From Nostoc sp. ATCC 43529 (GTDB lineage Bacteria > Cyanobacteriota > Cyanobacteriia > Cyanobacteriales > Nostocaceae): 64,000 nucleotides of DNA. Both the position numbers and the translations under genes were made by a program. The DNA lies in NCBI GenBank assembly GCA_003326205.1, contig LWTK01000043.1:1-64000 (forward strand), read 5' to 3'. Under the pieces are notes generated by a model that was given only the letters and a program-made list of their open reading frames with translations, was not told where the DNA came from and did not search any database. Of this stretch, positions 26,090 through 34,592 are shown in pieces. Numbering within the stretch: position 1 is the stretch's first letter; the number at the start of each line of letters is the position of its first letter.

Positions 26090-26372
26090 CCCAAAATTCT
26101 CCCAAATTACAGTCCTCAGAAATTGATTTTACCGGAAATAAGGGGAGATGGGCATAGGGCATAGGGTATGGGGCATGGGAGGTGTCGGAGGATGGGAAAT
26201 AATGGAACATGAATTCGATGTACAGGATTTTGACCTCACCCCCAGCCCCTCTCCTAATAGGATACTGCTGGCAAATTAGGGGTGCGACCCCCGATCGGAG
26301 TAAGGCAGATGAGCAAAATGCAACCTTTGGCGGGATGATACAAAAAGTTGAGTTGGAGAGTTGCATTTACCT

Positions 26373-26588
26373 ATGACACTGCATCCAAAAAACCATTGGG
26401 ATGTACCAGAACAGATGACTAGATATCCCAAATTTCGCGTCTTTGACAGTAATGCTCCGCAACTGTGGGAATGGATCGATAGTAAAACAGGTAATGTGTA
26501 TCAGATTTATGATTATCCCAGGACTTACGCACAGGTCACGGAAAGCGAACCACAGAGGACACAGAGAACACAGAGGAATAAGAGTTAG
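26373..26588 (+). CDS. Small protein of unknown function, tail altered by a repeat
   Basis: From the ATG at 26373 the frame encodes TLHPKNHWDVPEQM and a compact Trp/Tyr-rich segment (PQLWEWIDSKTGNVYQIYDYP), which looks like genuine protein. The last ~23 residues (TYAQVTESEPQRTQRTQRNKS) are translated from the palindromic element at 26520-26610. I infer that the original 3' end was replaced by insertion of that element. No family recognised. Confidence 0.4.
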   Translation: MTLHPKNHWDVPEQMTRYPKFRVFDSNAPQLWEWIDSKTGNVYQIYDYPRTYAQVTESEPQRTQRTQRNKS

Positions 26589-26610
26589 AGAGGTTTTTTG
26601 CGTAAGTCCT
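26520..26610. repeat. Small inverted-repeat element
   Basis: aggacttacgca at 26520-26531 is complemented exactly at 26599-26610. The interior is accacagaggacacagagaac-type text, common in Nostoc spacers. It interrupts the end of a small reading frame. Confidence 0.75.
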
Positions 26611-26662
26611 ATATCCGTTCAAGAATATGAACGGTGAGCCAATGGTTGTGGAAATGCAGATA

Positions 26663-27364
26663 TCAAGGCAAAGATAATATTGATGCTGTCTGCTTTGTCT
26701 GCGCGAGGGATGCCTCAATTAGCTGCTCCCCGAACTTCTTCACTTTTTCAACTAAAGCCTCTCCAGCGTTTTCTGGCGAACCGCTATTAAAAGGTGGCGC
26801 AGGGTTGTACTCTAGTAACAATTGAATTAACTTAGCTGTTTGCTCGCCACACAGATGAGCAGCAACTACCAAGCCAAAATCAATCCCAGCAGTCACACCA
26901 CCACCTGTAATGCGATCGCGGTCAACTACTACTCTATCAGTTCCCACCTCAACCCCCAGCATTGCTAACTGGTCGCGAAACGCCCAATGGCAAGCAGCGC
27001 GGTAGCCTTGCAATAATCCAGCCGCCGCTAAAATCAAAGAACCAGTACAAACCGAAGTAATATATTTTGCTGTTTTCCCCTGTAGCCTCAGAAATTCCAA
27101 CACCTCTGTATCCCGCATCATTTCTACTTGTCCCACAGCACCCCCAGGTACGCACAAAACATCCAGCGATGGACAGTTTTCAAAGGTAGTTGTAGGTAAT
27201 ATCGTCATTCCCTCGCTACTGGTGACTGGCTGTAAACTTTTCCACAATAAATGAACGCAAGTTTTAGGCATCATAGCAAATACCTGATGCGGCCCGGTGA
27301 TATCGAGTTGAGTCATCCCAGGATAAATAAGTAGACCAATGTGATATTTAGCTTGATTTGTCAC
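26663..27364 (-). CDS. DJ-1/PfpI family protein (isonitrile hydratase-like)
   Basis: About 233 residues from the GTG at 27364, which follows AAAGAAG; the ATG at 27415 would overlap the divergent gene's promoter. The class I glutaminase-like fold shows IGLLIYPGMTQLDITGP, LDVLCVPGG, the nucleophile elbow ITSVCTGSLILAAAGLL with the conserved Cys, ACHWAFRD and VTAGIDFGLVVAAHLCG. This combination is characteristic of the InhA/isonitrile hydratase and GlxA-type subgroup. It is divergently transcribed from a GAF-LuxR regulator, which may control it. Confidence 0.88.
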   Translation of the reverse strand: MTNQAKYHIGLLIYPGMTQLDITGPHQVFAMMPKTCVHLLWKSLQPVTSSEGMTILPTTTFENCPSLDVLCVPGGAVGQVEMMRDTEVLEFLRLQGKTAKYITSVCTGSLILAAAGLLQGYRAACHWAFRDQLAMLGVEVGTDRVVVDRDRITGGGVTAGIDFGLVVAAHLCGEQTAKLIQLLLEYNPAPPFNSGSPENAGEALVEKVKKFGEQLIEASLAQTKQTASILSLP

Positions 27365-27452
27365 GATTAACTTCTTTGAATGAGTGTTATGGAATATCGT
27401 AAAAGTGACAATCAAATCTGCCCAGTCCTCGAAAGAGTACAGTTTAATTTCA

Positions 27453-28175
27453 ATGGCTAATTCTCTTCATACATTATTTCAAGCTTTAGCTGCTTCTCGC
27501 GATCGGCACCAACTCAGATCGCGGTTTATGGATGGGGTTGGCGAACATTTTGGCGTTCAACGTTGGGGAATTTATCTACTGGATGAATTGCAAGCGCATT
27601 ATATTGCAGTAGATGTCTACGGTATACCCAACGTTGATAACTTTGTGGAACTATATGAAAAAGTCGGTCGGGCTGTCGATCCGGTAACGCAATATGTAGT
27701 CGAACACCATGCCCCAGCACATGAAGAGATGGTGTTACCTCCAGGTGGTTGGAAGAAATGCGAACTTTATCAAAATTGTTGTGGTTATTATGGCCACGAA
27801 CACATTATGACTGGCCCAATAGTCGGCGGTGGTAGCCTCATAGGTGCAGTTCATTTTGCTCGTGTTGGTGATACACCAGCATTTAATCATCAAGATATTT
27901 CTGATTTAAGCGCTGTTTGCACGCATTTGTCAGCTTGTCTGGCAACCATCGAAATACGACAAACAAGATTCAATTATTCTGTAGCTAATCGCTTAACTGT
28001 ACGCGAAACTCAAATTGCCGAACTAGTAGCACAAGGGCTAACAAATGCTGAAATTGGTAAAACTTTGTGGATTCAAGAAAATTCTGTTAAACAAGCTTTG
28101 AAAAGAATGTTTCGCAAATTAGAAGTTACAAATCGTGCCGAAATGGTGGCAAAATTGCGAGATATTTTAGGTTAA
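27453..28175 (+). CDS. GAF domain LuxR-type transcriptional regulator
   Basis: About 240 residues from the ATG at 27453 (MANSLHTLFQ). The N-terminal GAF-like sensor spans roughly residues 10-170 and contains a cysteine cluster (KKCELYQNCCGYYGHEH) that could sense redox state or bind a ligand; that is inference. The C-terminal HTH is of LuxR type: LTVRETQIAELVAQGLTNAEIGKTL then ENSVKQALKRMFRKLEV. Divergent from the DJ-1/PfpI gene with an 88-base shared spacer, a common arrangement for a local regulator. Confidence 0.88.
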   Translation: MANSLHTLFQALAASRDRHQLRSRFMDGVGEHFGVQRWGIYLLDELQAHYIAVDVYGIPNVDNFVELYEKVGRAVDPVTQYVVEHHAPAHEEMVLPPGGWKKCELYQNCCGYYGHEHIMTGPIVGGGSLIGAVHFARVGDTPAFNHQDISDLSAVCTHLSACLATIEIRQTRFNYSVANRLTVRETQIAELVAQGLTNAEIGKTLWIQENSVKQALKRMFRKLEVTNRAEMVAKLRDILG

Positions 28176-28526
28176 AAAATGTTGAATATTTGGCAATGTA
28201 TTTATACCTAATTATTATATAGGATAATAGCATGGTAATTGGCTGCGATCGCACAGATATTTAATTGATGATAATTGATTGCGGTAGAAAAATAAGGAAA
28301 GCTACAAAAATTTTTCTTTATCGAACTTTACAGAAAGTTCGTCGGACTGTTGTTCCAGTAATGCGTTACGCACATCAAGAAAGGCAAAGTTCCCTTTGTC
28401 TATTTTAATTACTCAAATTCACCTAAAAACTTCATAAGTAATTTTATATAATTATTTCAAGCAGTATTTATACTAGTGTAAAATATAAAGCATAAATTAA
28501 TACATACTCGAAATCTAAAATTTAAA
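28176..28526. other. Intergenic, no gene seen
   Basis: AT-rich DNA with one HIP1-like site and a short hairpin (gaactttacagaaagttc near 28323). Probably contains the promoter of the TIR gene pair, though I cannot place it. Confidence 0.5.
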
Positions 28527-29324
28527 ATGACTAAAAGCTTAAGTAATGAACAGCAGCAGCGATTACAGCAATGGCGGCAGGCACTTCAGGCTGAGTGGGA
28601 ACTGCGAAGTGAAAAATTAAAGCGCTTGCGAATAGATTGCGCTATTGAGGCAAGTACCGCAGTAAAATTTCAATTAGAAAAACAGATTGAATATGAACAG
28701 GCTAAGCTGAAGGATATCGAGCGTCAGTTAAATGATAATGATATTGAAGCAGAATCACAATTGCTTTCTCACCCAAAAATAATCTCATATAGTACACCCC
28801 AAAACAAAGCACATCAAACATTTGAAGTCTTATCAAGCACTGAAGCTATAAAAGTTTTTATATCTTATTCACGTCATAAAGATGATGAAAAATTGTTAAC
28901 TGAGTTAGTAGATAAGCATCTCAGTAATTTGGAGGGAATTAAAATTTGGCACGAAGGTAAAATTATAGGAGGACAAGACCAGAAAGTTGAGATTGAGAAA
29001 CATTTGAATTCATCACATATAATCCTGCTATTGATTAGTCCTAATTTTCTCAAAGATTATAATAATAAATTTGAGATAAACCTAGCCAGAGCCAAAGAAA
29101 AAGCTATAAAAGCTACTGTTGTTCCTGTACTTCTCACCAAGATTTTTGGTTGGGAACGATTTACTTTTGCTAATTTTAAGCTTGGTGATCTTGAGCCTTT
29201 ACCTCAAAAAGACAAATTCATCACTGATAGAAAAGTGTGGAAAACTAACAATGACGCTTTTTATGTTATTGCTGAAGGTCTTGAAAAAGTAAAGACAAAA
29301 ATAATAGAACAAAATATAAGATAA
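28527..29324 (+). CDS. TIR domain protein with N-terminal coiled coil
   Basis: 265 residues. Residues 1-75 form a coiled coil (QWRQALQAEWELRSEKLKRL, FQLEKQIEYEQAKLKDIERQ) of a kind often placed before TIR, GUN4 or caspase-like domains in cyanobacteria. From about residue 108 there is a TIR domain: KVFISYSRHKDDEKLL, IKIWHEGKIIGGQ, SSHIILLLISPNFLKDY and a C-terminal VVPVLLTKIFGWE. Bacterial TIR domains often cleave NAD or make NAD-derived signals in defence; the acidic residue in NKFEINLA may be the catalytic Glu, but I cannot confirm it. A second TIR-like gene follows after 22 bases. Confidence 0.85.
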   Translation: MTKSLSNEQQQRLQQWRQALQAEWELRSEKLKRLRIDCAIEASTAVKFQLEKQIEYEQAKLKDIERQLNDNDIEAESQLLSHPKIISYSTPQNKAHQTFEVLSSTEAIKVFISYSRHKDDEKLLTELVDKHLSNLEGIKIWHEGKIIGGQDQKVEIEKHLNSSHIILLLISPNFLKDYNNKFEINLARAKEKAIKATVVPVLLTKIFGWERFTFANFKLGDLEPLPQKDKFITDRKVWKTNNDAFYVIAEGLEKVKTKIIEQNIR

Positions 29325-29346
29325 CAGCTTTTATTTACCGAGGGTT

Positions 29347-30642
29347 ATGTCTTTGTCTTCAGGCTCTACCAAAAAGATTAAAATACTATTTATATACTCA
29401 TGCTCTAGTCGTCAAGATGAAAATCTTCGACAAGGCTTAGAAGATAATCTGAGTACATTGAAAAACTCAGGTGTGTTTATGAAATGGTGTAAATATCCTC
29501 TTGATATATCACATTTTTATGATGACACAAACAATCATAGTTTTAATATTTTAAACACATTTGATGTGGTTGCATTACTTGTTAATTCACAATTAATTTC
29601 TTTAATTCAAAATACAACTTTCTCTTCTACTGAAATTCAGCATATATTACAGCGAGGTAAACAAGAAGAAATCGTTGTTGTACCTTTGCTCATGCGCGAA
29701 GTTCATGGTTGGGAAAAAGTATTGGGTGATTTCAATCCATTGCCGAAATCTAGAATAGCTGTAAAGAAATCATCAGACACTGATGGAGCTTTTGTGAATA
29801 TAGCTAAAGGTTTGGAAGAAATAATTGAAAAAATTAAAGAATACCATCAAAATTTACAGAAATATAGACAAATTTTTTATACTGCAATTCAAAATGAGTA
29901 TCCTCTCAGTCCTCAAGCACTAAATACCTTAATCAGAATCAAGCAAAATTTTGAATTAAAAACTAAAGATGTAGAATTAGTAGAACAAGAAATAATTGTC
30001 CAAATAGAGAAAGAATACAACCAAAAATTACAACGATATAAACAAGAATTTTTTAAGATAATTCGGATAACTAACAGTGTCAGTGAGCAAAATCGTGAAA
30101 TATTGAAAATTCTACAAAATGATTTAAGCTTGAAAGATGAAATTGTAGCTATTATCGAAAATGAAGTTATTGAAAACATTTCTTTGCAACCAATTCGGCG
30201 ACTTATTGGTTATGAAAATCAACCTAGTCAAAGGATTGTCATTACTGCTATTGTAATTCTAGTTACTGGGCTTTTAGGATTTTGTCAATCTTCTCCAGAG
30301 ACAGAATTTACTAATTTAGAAAATCAAGGACAAAATAAATTTGATATTTCTGTTGAAAATATTGATTATATGAAACGTGGTAATGACCACTATGGTAGAA
30401 AAAATTATCAAGCAGCAATTGACAACTATACCACAGCTATTCGTGTTTCTCCTGACTCAGCTGAGGCTTATGAAAATCGTGGTTATGTTTATGATAAAAA
30501 CTTCCGAAATCAACAACAAGCAATTAAAAATTATCAAAAGGCAGCAACTCTATATGAAAAACAAGGAGTAAAAAAGAAAGTCAAAGAAATGCGTCATAGG
30601 CTCAAGAGGCTTCAGCAGAAAAATCCAATATTTGCCAATTAA
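29347..30642 (+). CDS. TIR-like protein with repeat helices, one membrane helix and TPR
   Basis: 431 residues. The N-terminal ~150 residues look like a divergent TIR/SEFIR-type domain (KIKILFIYSCSSRQDENLRQG, NTFDVVALLVNSQLISL, VVVPLLMREVHGWEKVL); the last block parallels the neighbour's VVPVLLTKIFGWE. Residues about 168-277 hold two copies of a helical repeat (YRQIFYTAIQNEYPLSPQAL and YKQEFFKIIRITNSVSEQ), both ending in VEQEI or IENEV. A membrane helix lies near 293-315 (IVITAIVILVTGLLGF), and a TPR (NYQAAIDNYTTAIRVSPDSA) follows. It probably forms an operon with the upstream TIR gene; function unknown. Confidence 0.78.
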   Translation: MSLSSGSTKKIKILFIYSCSSRQDENLRQGLEDNLSTLKNSGVFMKWCKYPLDISHFYDDTNNHSFNILNTFDVVALLVNSQLISLIQNTTFSSTEIQHILQRGKQEEIVVVPLLMREVHGWEKVLGDFNPLPKSRIAVKKSSDTDGAFVNIAKGLEEIIEKIKEYHQNLQKYRQIFYTAIQNEYPLSPQALNTLIRIKQNFELKTKDVELVEQEIIVQIEKEYNQKLQRYKQEFFKIIRITNSVSEQNREILKILQNDLSLKDEIVAIIENEVIENISLQPIRRLIGYENQPSQRIVITAIVILVTGLLGFCQSSPETEFTNLENQGQNKFDISVENIDYMKRGNDHYGRKNYQAAIDNYTTAIRVSPDSAEAYENRGYVYDKNFRNQQQAIKNYQKAATLYEKQGVKKKVKEMRHRLKRLQQKNPIFAN

Positions 30643-30779
30643 ATATATCTTAATCTTTACTAAATCTGAGAATCAGGATAAACAAGAATCATCTTCGACT
30701 TATCATAAGATTGGTAATGCGATCGCCTGCAATTAATTTATCAATAAATTTCATCTGTTAAATCCAGCAAAACCCAAAC

Positions 30780-31388
30780 TTAAGTCGATTGTGACTGAAT
30801 CATCCACACCAAAATACCTAAGATTTGTTCCACTGGCGGAATTAAATATTCAGTTAAATCAATAGTTACTGTTGTGTCCTCCAACTTGAGGAACGTCCAC
30901 AGGTTACCACTGCTAACACTACCGTAAATAGTAGCAATAGGTTTTTCGTTTTTGCTATTAAACTTTTGAGCAGCTATCATTTCTGCAATACACTGCCCCA
31001 AACCACCTTTGAGATTTTCTTTTTTGGCTTCTACAATCACCACTGCCGGGGCTTCAATAAATAGCTGTTCTGGTGAAAGGCTAATTAGAAAGTCGCAAAA
31101 TCCTGCTAGTCCAATTTCTGGTTCAACATTAAATTCTTCTCCCGAAAAAAAACTGATTTGTCTGTTGAGAATTTTTCGGACTTCAAACAATATTGGGCTA
31201 ATAATCAATTCCGATCGCGCTTTTTCAGAACCCATTGCAATTGCTAACTGAATGCTTTCGGCTAAAAATTCAGCCAGCAAAGGGCTAGGTGAAATTGGCT
31301 CTATTGGCGGCAAAAATCGTCCGCCTTCCACTAGGGTGAGGTTAAAGTCTTGTTTTACTTTTCTCAGAGAAAACTCTCTATAAGACAT
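30780..31388 (-). CDS. PD-(D/E)XK-like nuclease fold protein
   Basis: 202 residues. The segment GLAGFCDFLISLSPE, then VVIVEAKKENLKGGLGQCIAEM, has the D...E-x-K arrangement plus a downstream Gln typical of the PD-(D/E)XK nuclease superfamily. Similar stand-alone proteins are frequent in Nostoc-like genomes and unnamed. It could be a nuclease or a restriction-like remnant. It reads toward the TIR genes and is followed by ordinary spacer sequence. Confidence 0.7.
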   Translation of the reverse strand: MSYREFSLRKVKQDFNLTLVEGGRFLPPIEPISPSPLLAEFLAESIQLAIAMGSEKARSELIISPILFEVRKILNRQISFFSGEEFNVEPEIGLAGFCDFLISLSPEQLFIEAPAVVIVEAKKENLKGGLGQCIAEMIAAQKFNSKNEKPIATIYGSVSSGNLWTFLKLEDTTVTIDLTEYLIPPVEQILGILVWMIQSQST

Positions 31389-31443
31389 CGACTGTCTCCC
31401 ATTAAAATCCCCTCTCCCATTTGGAGAGGGGTTTAGGGTAAGG

Positions 31444-33174
31444 TTACGCCGGATAAATCCTTAAGCGGCGATTTGGTTCTTCGCCAAAGCTGTGGGATTT
31501 AAGTCGATAGTGTTCTACCAACTCATGTTGCATTTTGCGAACTTGGGCAGAACGCGGCAATAACTCCACTGGCTGTCCTTTGGGAATCACAATTTGCTCT
31601 ACGGCAAGTCTGGCTTCTTCCAAGGCGTCCATTTCGTCATCGCTACCACTGTGCAAAAACAGTTCCAGTTCTCGGTCGTCTGCTAATTCTGGGTCGTCGA
31701 TGTTCAGCAGCCGCCGCAAACCACGGGTAATTTGGGGAATGGTGCTGGATTTAATCATGTGGATGGGCACATGACGTGCTTTGGCCATTTGGCGTAATTT
31801 GGCGTGGTTTTTGACGTGCGATCGCAATGCCAAAATGGCATCTGCACTATCTATGTCTTTTGTCAATACCACAGGCAAAGTTAGCACGCTAATTACCTGT
31901 TCGAGTTGGTGGCGGCTAACGCCATACGGATAAACGTGCAGTGGCAAATCTTCACCATTTGGCCCAGGCTGTCTGGTAGCACCCAAATCAATGCTTTCAG
32001 AATAATTGAAGGATTCATCGAGCAAGCGATCGAACTCACTGCGTCCAGTTACCCGTTCTACAGGCAATGGCGGCAGTGCTACCATTTGTCCAGATGAACG
32101 CCAGCCGTTAGACTGTCGCCCGGAAGAGAAAGATTCCTCTCCTGTTGCTAACTGCCCACCGCGACCGTTGACCACAGCTAATTGCCGTGTAATCGCGACT
32201 TTACCCTGGTCATCAACGGTTCTCGTTTGTGGGCTAGGCTGACGCCCGCGCAAGAGATTATCTACCGTGTCAGCAACGCTTTCGTGTACTACCCAGCGCT
32301 GCCGTTCCAACATTTCCACAGCAATCTCGAAGGTCGGAGGGGCTTTGCGTTCCAAAACAGTCTTTTGAGAACCTCGGCGTCTAGCTTCGTCGTCTCCCAG
32401 AGTCACAGCTTGAATACCACCAACTAAATCAGCCAGGGTGGGGTTTTTGATCAGGTTTTCAATTTGATTACCGTGGGCAGTACCTACCAACTGTACGCCC
32501 CGTTCGGCAATGGTACGAGCCGCTAAAGCTTCCAGTTCCGTGCCAATTTCATCAATGACGATGACTTCTGGCATGTGGTTTTCCACTGCTTCAATCATTA
32601 CCTGATGCTGTTGGTCTGGATGAGCTACTTGCATCCGTCGAGCGCGACCAATGGCGGGGTGGGCAACATCACCATCCCCAGCAATTTCATTGGATGTGTC
32701 AATAATCACAACTCGTTTCAGCAAGTCATCCGCCAAAACACGGGCAATTTCCCGTAAGGCAGTAGTTTTGCCCACGCCTGGACGCCCCAGCATGAGGATC
32801 GATTTACCAGTTTCTACCAAATCGCGGATCATACCGATGGTTCCGAACACCGCCCGACCGACGCGACAGGTCAAGCCAATAATTTTGCCCGTGCGGTTAC
32901 GAATAGCGCTGATCCGATGCAAAGTTTGCTCAATTCCTGCCCGATTATCTCCGCCAAAGGTTCCAACTCGTTGAATGCAATCATCTATCTGTTCTTGAGT
33001 AACGGGTGTTTCGCTCAGATACTCGGCTTGATTGGGAAAGCGAGCTTCTGGGCGACGACCCAAATCCAAGACCACTTCAACTAAACTATCTCGTTTGGGA
33101 TGACTCTCTAGTACTTGTCGCAGGTCTTGGGGCAAAATGTCTAATAACTTTTGGAGATCGTCTGTAATCGTCAT
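31444..33174 (-). CDS. ycf45: Ycf45-type AAA ATPase with R3H domain
   Basis: 576 residues. N-terminal AAA region related to SpoIIIAA/secretion-type ATPases: SILMLGRPGVGKTTALREI (Walker A near residue 128), RVVIIDTSNEIAGDGD, VIVIDEIGTELEALAARTIAERG and VGTAHGNQIENLI. The C-terminal part ends with an R3H-like single-strand nucleic-acid-binding region (HYRLKSHSFGEEPNRRLRIYP). The family is conserved in cyanobacteria and some plastids; its function is not established. It lies downstream of ldpA in the same direction with a 76-base gap. Confidence 0.9.
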   Translation of the reverse strand: MTITDDLQKLLDILPQDLRQVLESHPKRDSLVEVVLDLGRRPEARFPNQAEYLSETPVTQEQIDDCIQRVGTFGGDNRAGIEQTLHRISAIRNRTGKIIGLTCRVGRAVFGTIGMIRDLVETGKSILMLGRPGVGKTTALREIARVLADDLLKRVVIIDTSNEIAGDGDVAHPAIGRARRMQVAHPDQQHQVMIEAVENHMPEVIVIDEIGTELEALAARTIAERGVQLVGTAHGNQIENLIKNPTLADLVGGIQAVTLGDDEARRRGSQKTVLERKAPPTFEIAVEMLERQRWVVHESVADTVDNLLRGRQPSPQTRTVDDQGKVAITRQLAVVNGRGGQLATGEESFSSGRQSNGWRSSGQMVALPPLPVERVTGRSEFDRLLDESFNYSESIDLGATRQPGPNGEDLPLHVYPYGVSRHQLEQVISVLTLPVVLTKDIDSADAILALRSHVKNHAKLRQMAKARHVPIHMIKSSTIPQITRGLRRLLNIDDPELADDRELELFLHSGSDDEMDALEEARLAVEQIVIPKGQPVELLPRSAQVRKMQHELVEHYRLKSHSFGEEPNRRLRIYPA

Positions 33175-33250
33175 GCTTTCTATGGGAGAGATAGCGAGGA
33201 CATTTGCGTGCAGGAGAACCCGATGAAAGGAACTTGTCCGGGACGAGTAA

Positions 33251-34426
33251 TTAATACTCCTGCTGTGACTTGATCTGGGAAACGAGAGAATGGGCTAGCT
33301 CTACAGCTTGCCAAAGCAGTTTCTCATCTTCTTCTAAATGAACCGTCGTTTTAAAATTGGTGTTATTCACCTCCTTATTCTCCAACTGTTCGAGAATCGG
33401 TGACAGCAGTACGCGGGCGTAGCTACCGTAGGCAACCCCAGCGATGGATGACGCAAAGACTGGGAGAGGGGGGGACGCGGAGAATTCTTTCTCCGCGTCC
33501 CCGTGTCCCCCCATCCCCGTGTCCTCTTCCCCTGCCTGTTTCAGCAGTCCCATTGCCTTTAACTTGGCAACGGTGTAGCTATTTGTGCCGCCTGCTAACT
33601 GCACATATCCCGGTAACTTGGCTGCCAAAACTTTTTGCCCTAATTTCACCGCTGCTAAGGTGGTGCCATCACCGATATCACCACTCATGGGGCGACCGTC
33701 GGTTTGCCATATTAAAGCAGTTTTGAGTGGGGTAATTAGTTTATAGAGCGCTTTTAGGTAGTCAATCATCCCCTCGCCATCGGGACAACTGATGGCTACT
33801 ACCTTTAGTCGATCGACCCACGGTGAAATTGCCTGCCACAATCGCTCAAATTCTGCCAACCGCCCTACTTTTGTATGGATTTCTACGGCATCTACTCCCG
33901 TTGACATTACCAATGGCGCGATCGCTCCCGGCGTTGACATATATGAACTTGTATAAATTATATCATAAGGACAAACTGGTATACAACGACCGCAGCCATA
34001 GCATTTTTGCGCTACTACTCCCGAAAAGTCTTCTTTTATACTGTTAAACACGATTGCTTGTGCCGGACAAATCCTTTGGCAGGGTCTAGGGCAGTCTGTG
34101 GGGCACTGAGTATAATTAAATTCTGCTTTACGAAAATGGGGGTCTTCTCCATCGTTCAGGCTGACCATTAAAAAAGGTGAATTGCCTTTGTAGCCAAAGC
34201 CTCGCTCCTGGGCATCCCTAGCCAAATCCTTGGCTACTTGTAGCGCTGCTTGCGCTGCTGCAATTACCGCCGGATCGGCAGCAACATCTATGCAGTCAGC
34301 GCCCGCCAAAGTGTAGGCTAACGTTAAACTTCTGACTGCCGGCAGATGCTGGTAACTGGCTCCGCAGATGAGCTTGAACCAGTGACCTTGCTTGAGGGAT
34401 TGTAAAGGGACGAACAGATCAGTCAC
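33251..34426 (-). CDS. ldpA: LdpA, Fe-S protein of the circadian light-input pathway
   Basis: About 391 residues from a GTG at 34426 (VTDLFVPLQSLKQGHWFKLICGAS); the frame is open further upstream but that part is translated repeat DNA. Two cysteine clusters, CPTDCPRPCQRICP near residue 110 and CYGCGRCIPVCP near 144, fit two 4Fe-4S clusters. LdpA in Synechococcus elongatus tunes the clock period according to redox/light and associates with KaiA and CikA. Residues about 297-325 (EDTGMGGHGDAEKEF and following) are an in-frame insertion of genomic repeat DNA. Divergent from the large PAS kinase. Confidence 0.93.
   Translation of the reverse strand: MTDLFVPLQSLKQGHWFKLICGASYQHLPAVRSLTLAYTLAGADCIDVAADPAVIAAAQAALQVAKDLARDAQERGFGYKGNSPFLMVSLNDGEDPHFRKAEFNYTQCPTDCPRPCQRICPAQAIVFNSIKEDFSGVVAQKCYGCGRCIPVCPYDIIYTSSYMSTPGAIAPLVMSTGVDAVEIHTKVGRLAEFERLWQAISPWVDRLKVVAISCPDGEGMIDYLKALYKLITPLKTALIWQTDGRPMSGDIGDGTTLAAVKLGQKVLAAKLPGYVQLAGGTNSYTVAKLKAMGLLKQAGEEDTGMGGHGDAEKEFSASPPLPVFASSIAGVAYGSYARVLLSPILEQLENKEVNNTNFKTTVHLEEDEKLLWQAVELAHSLVSQIKSQQEY
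33471..33502. repeat. Palindromic repeat inserted in ldpA
   Basis: ggggacgcggagaa and its exact 14-base complement are separated by ttct. The flanking ccccgtgtccccccatccccgtgtcc is typical of the same spacer repeats. It lies wholly within ldpA and keeps the reading frame. Confidence 0.85.
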
Positions 34427-34592
34427 ATCTCTATTATGCGTTTCTGCGACTAAAAATAGTAGTGTGTAATCAATAAAAAAGTCCGGATTTCCTGATTCGG
34501 GGCATGGGGCATTGGGCATTGGTTATTTCTCTCTCACTCCCCCATCTCCCTCATCCCCCTCATCTCCCGCACTCCCCACCTCCCCCCTCCCT

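Noticed and set aside
34427..34519. Longer N-terminus for LdpA
   Set aside because: The first part (PNAPCPES) is repeat DNA and the known LdpA N-terminus aligns with the GTG at 34426.
34512..34592. Longer N-terminus for the giant PAS kinase
   Set aside because: The extra 27 residues are translated ctcccccatctccc spacer repeats; the receiver domain begins right after the ATG at 34593.
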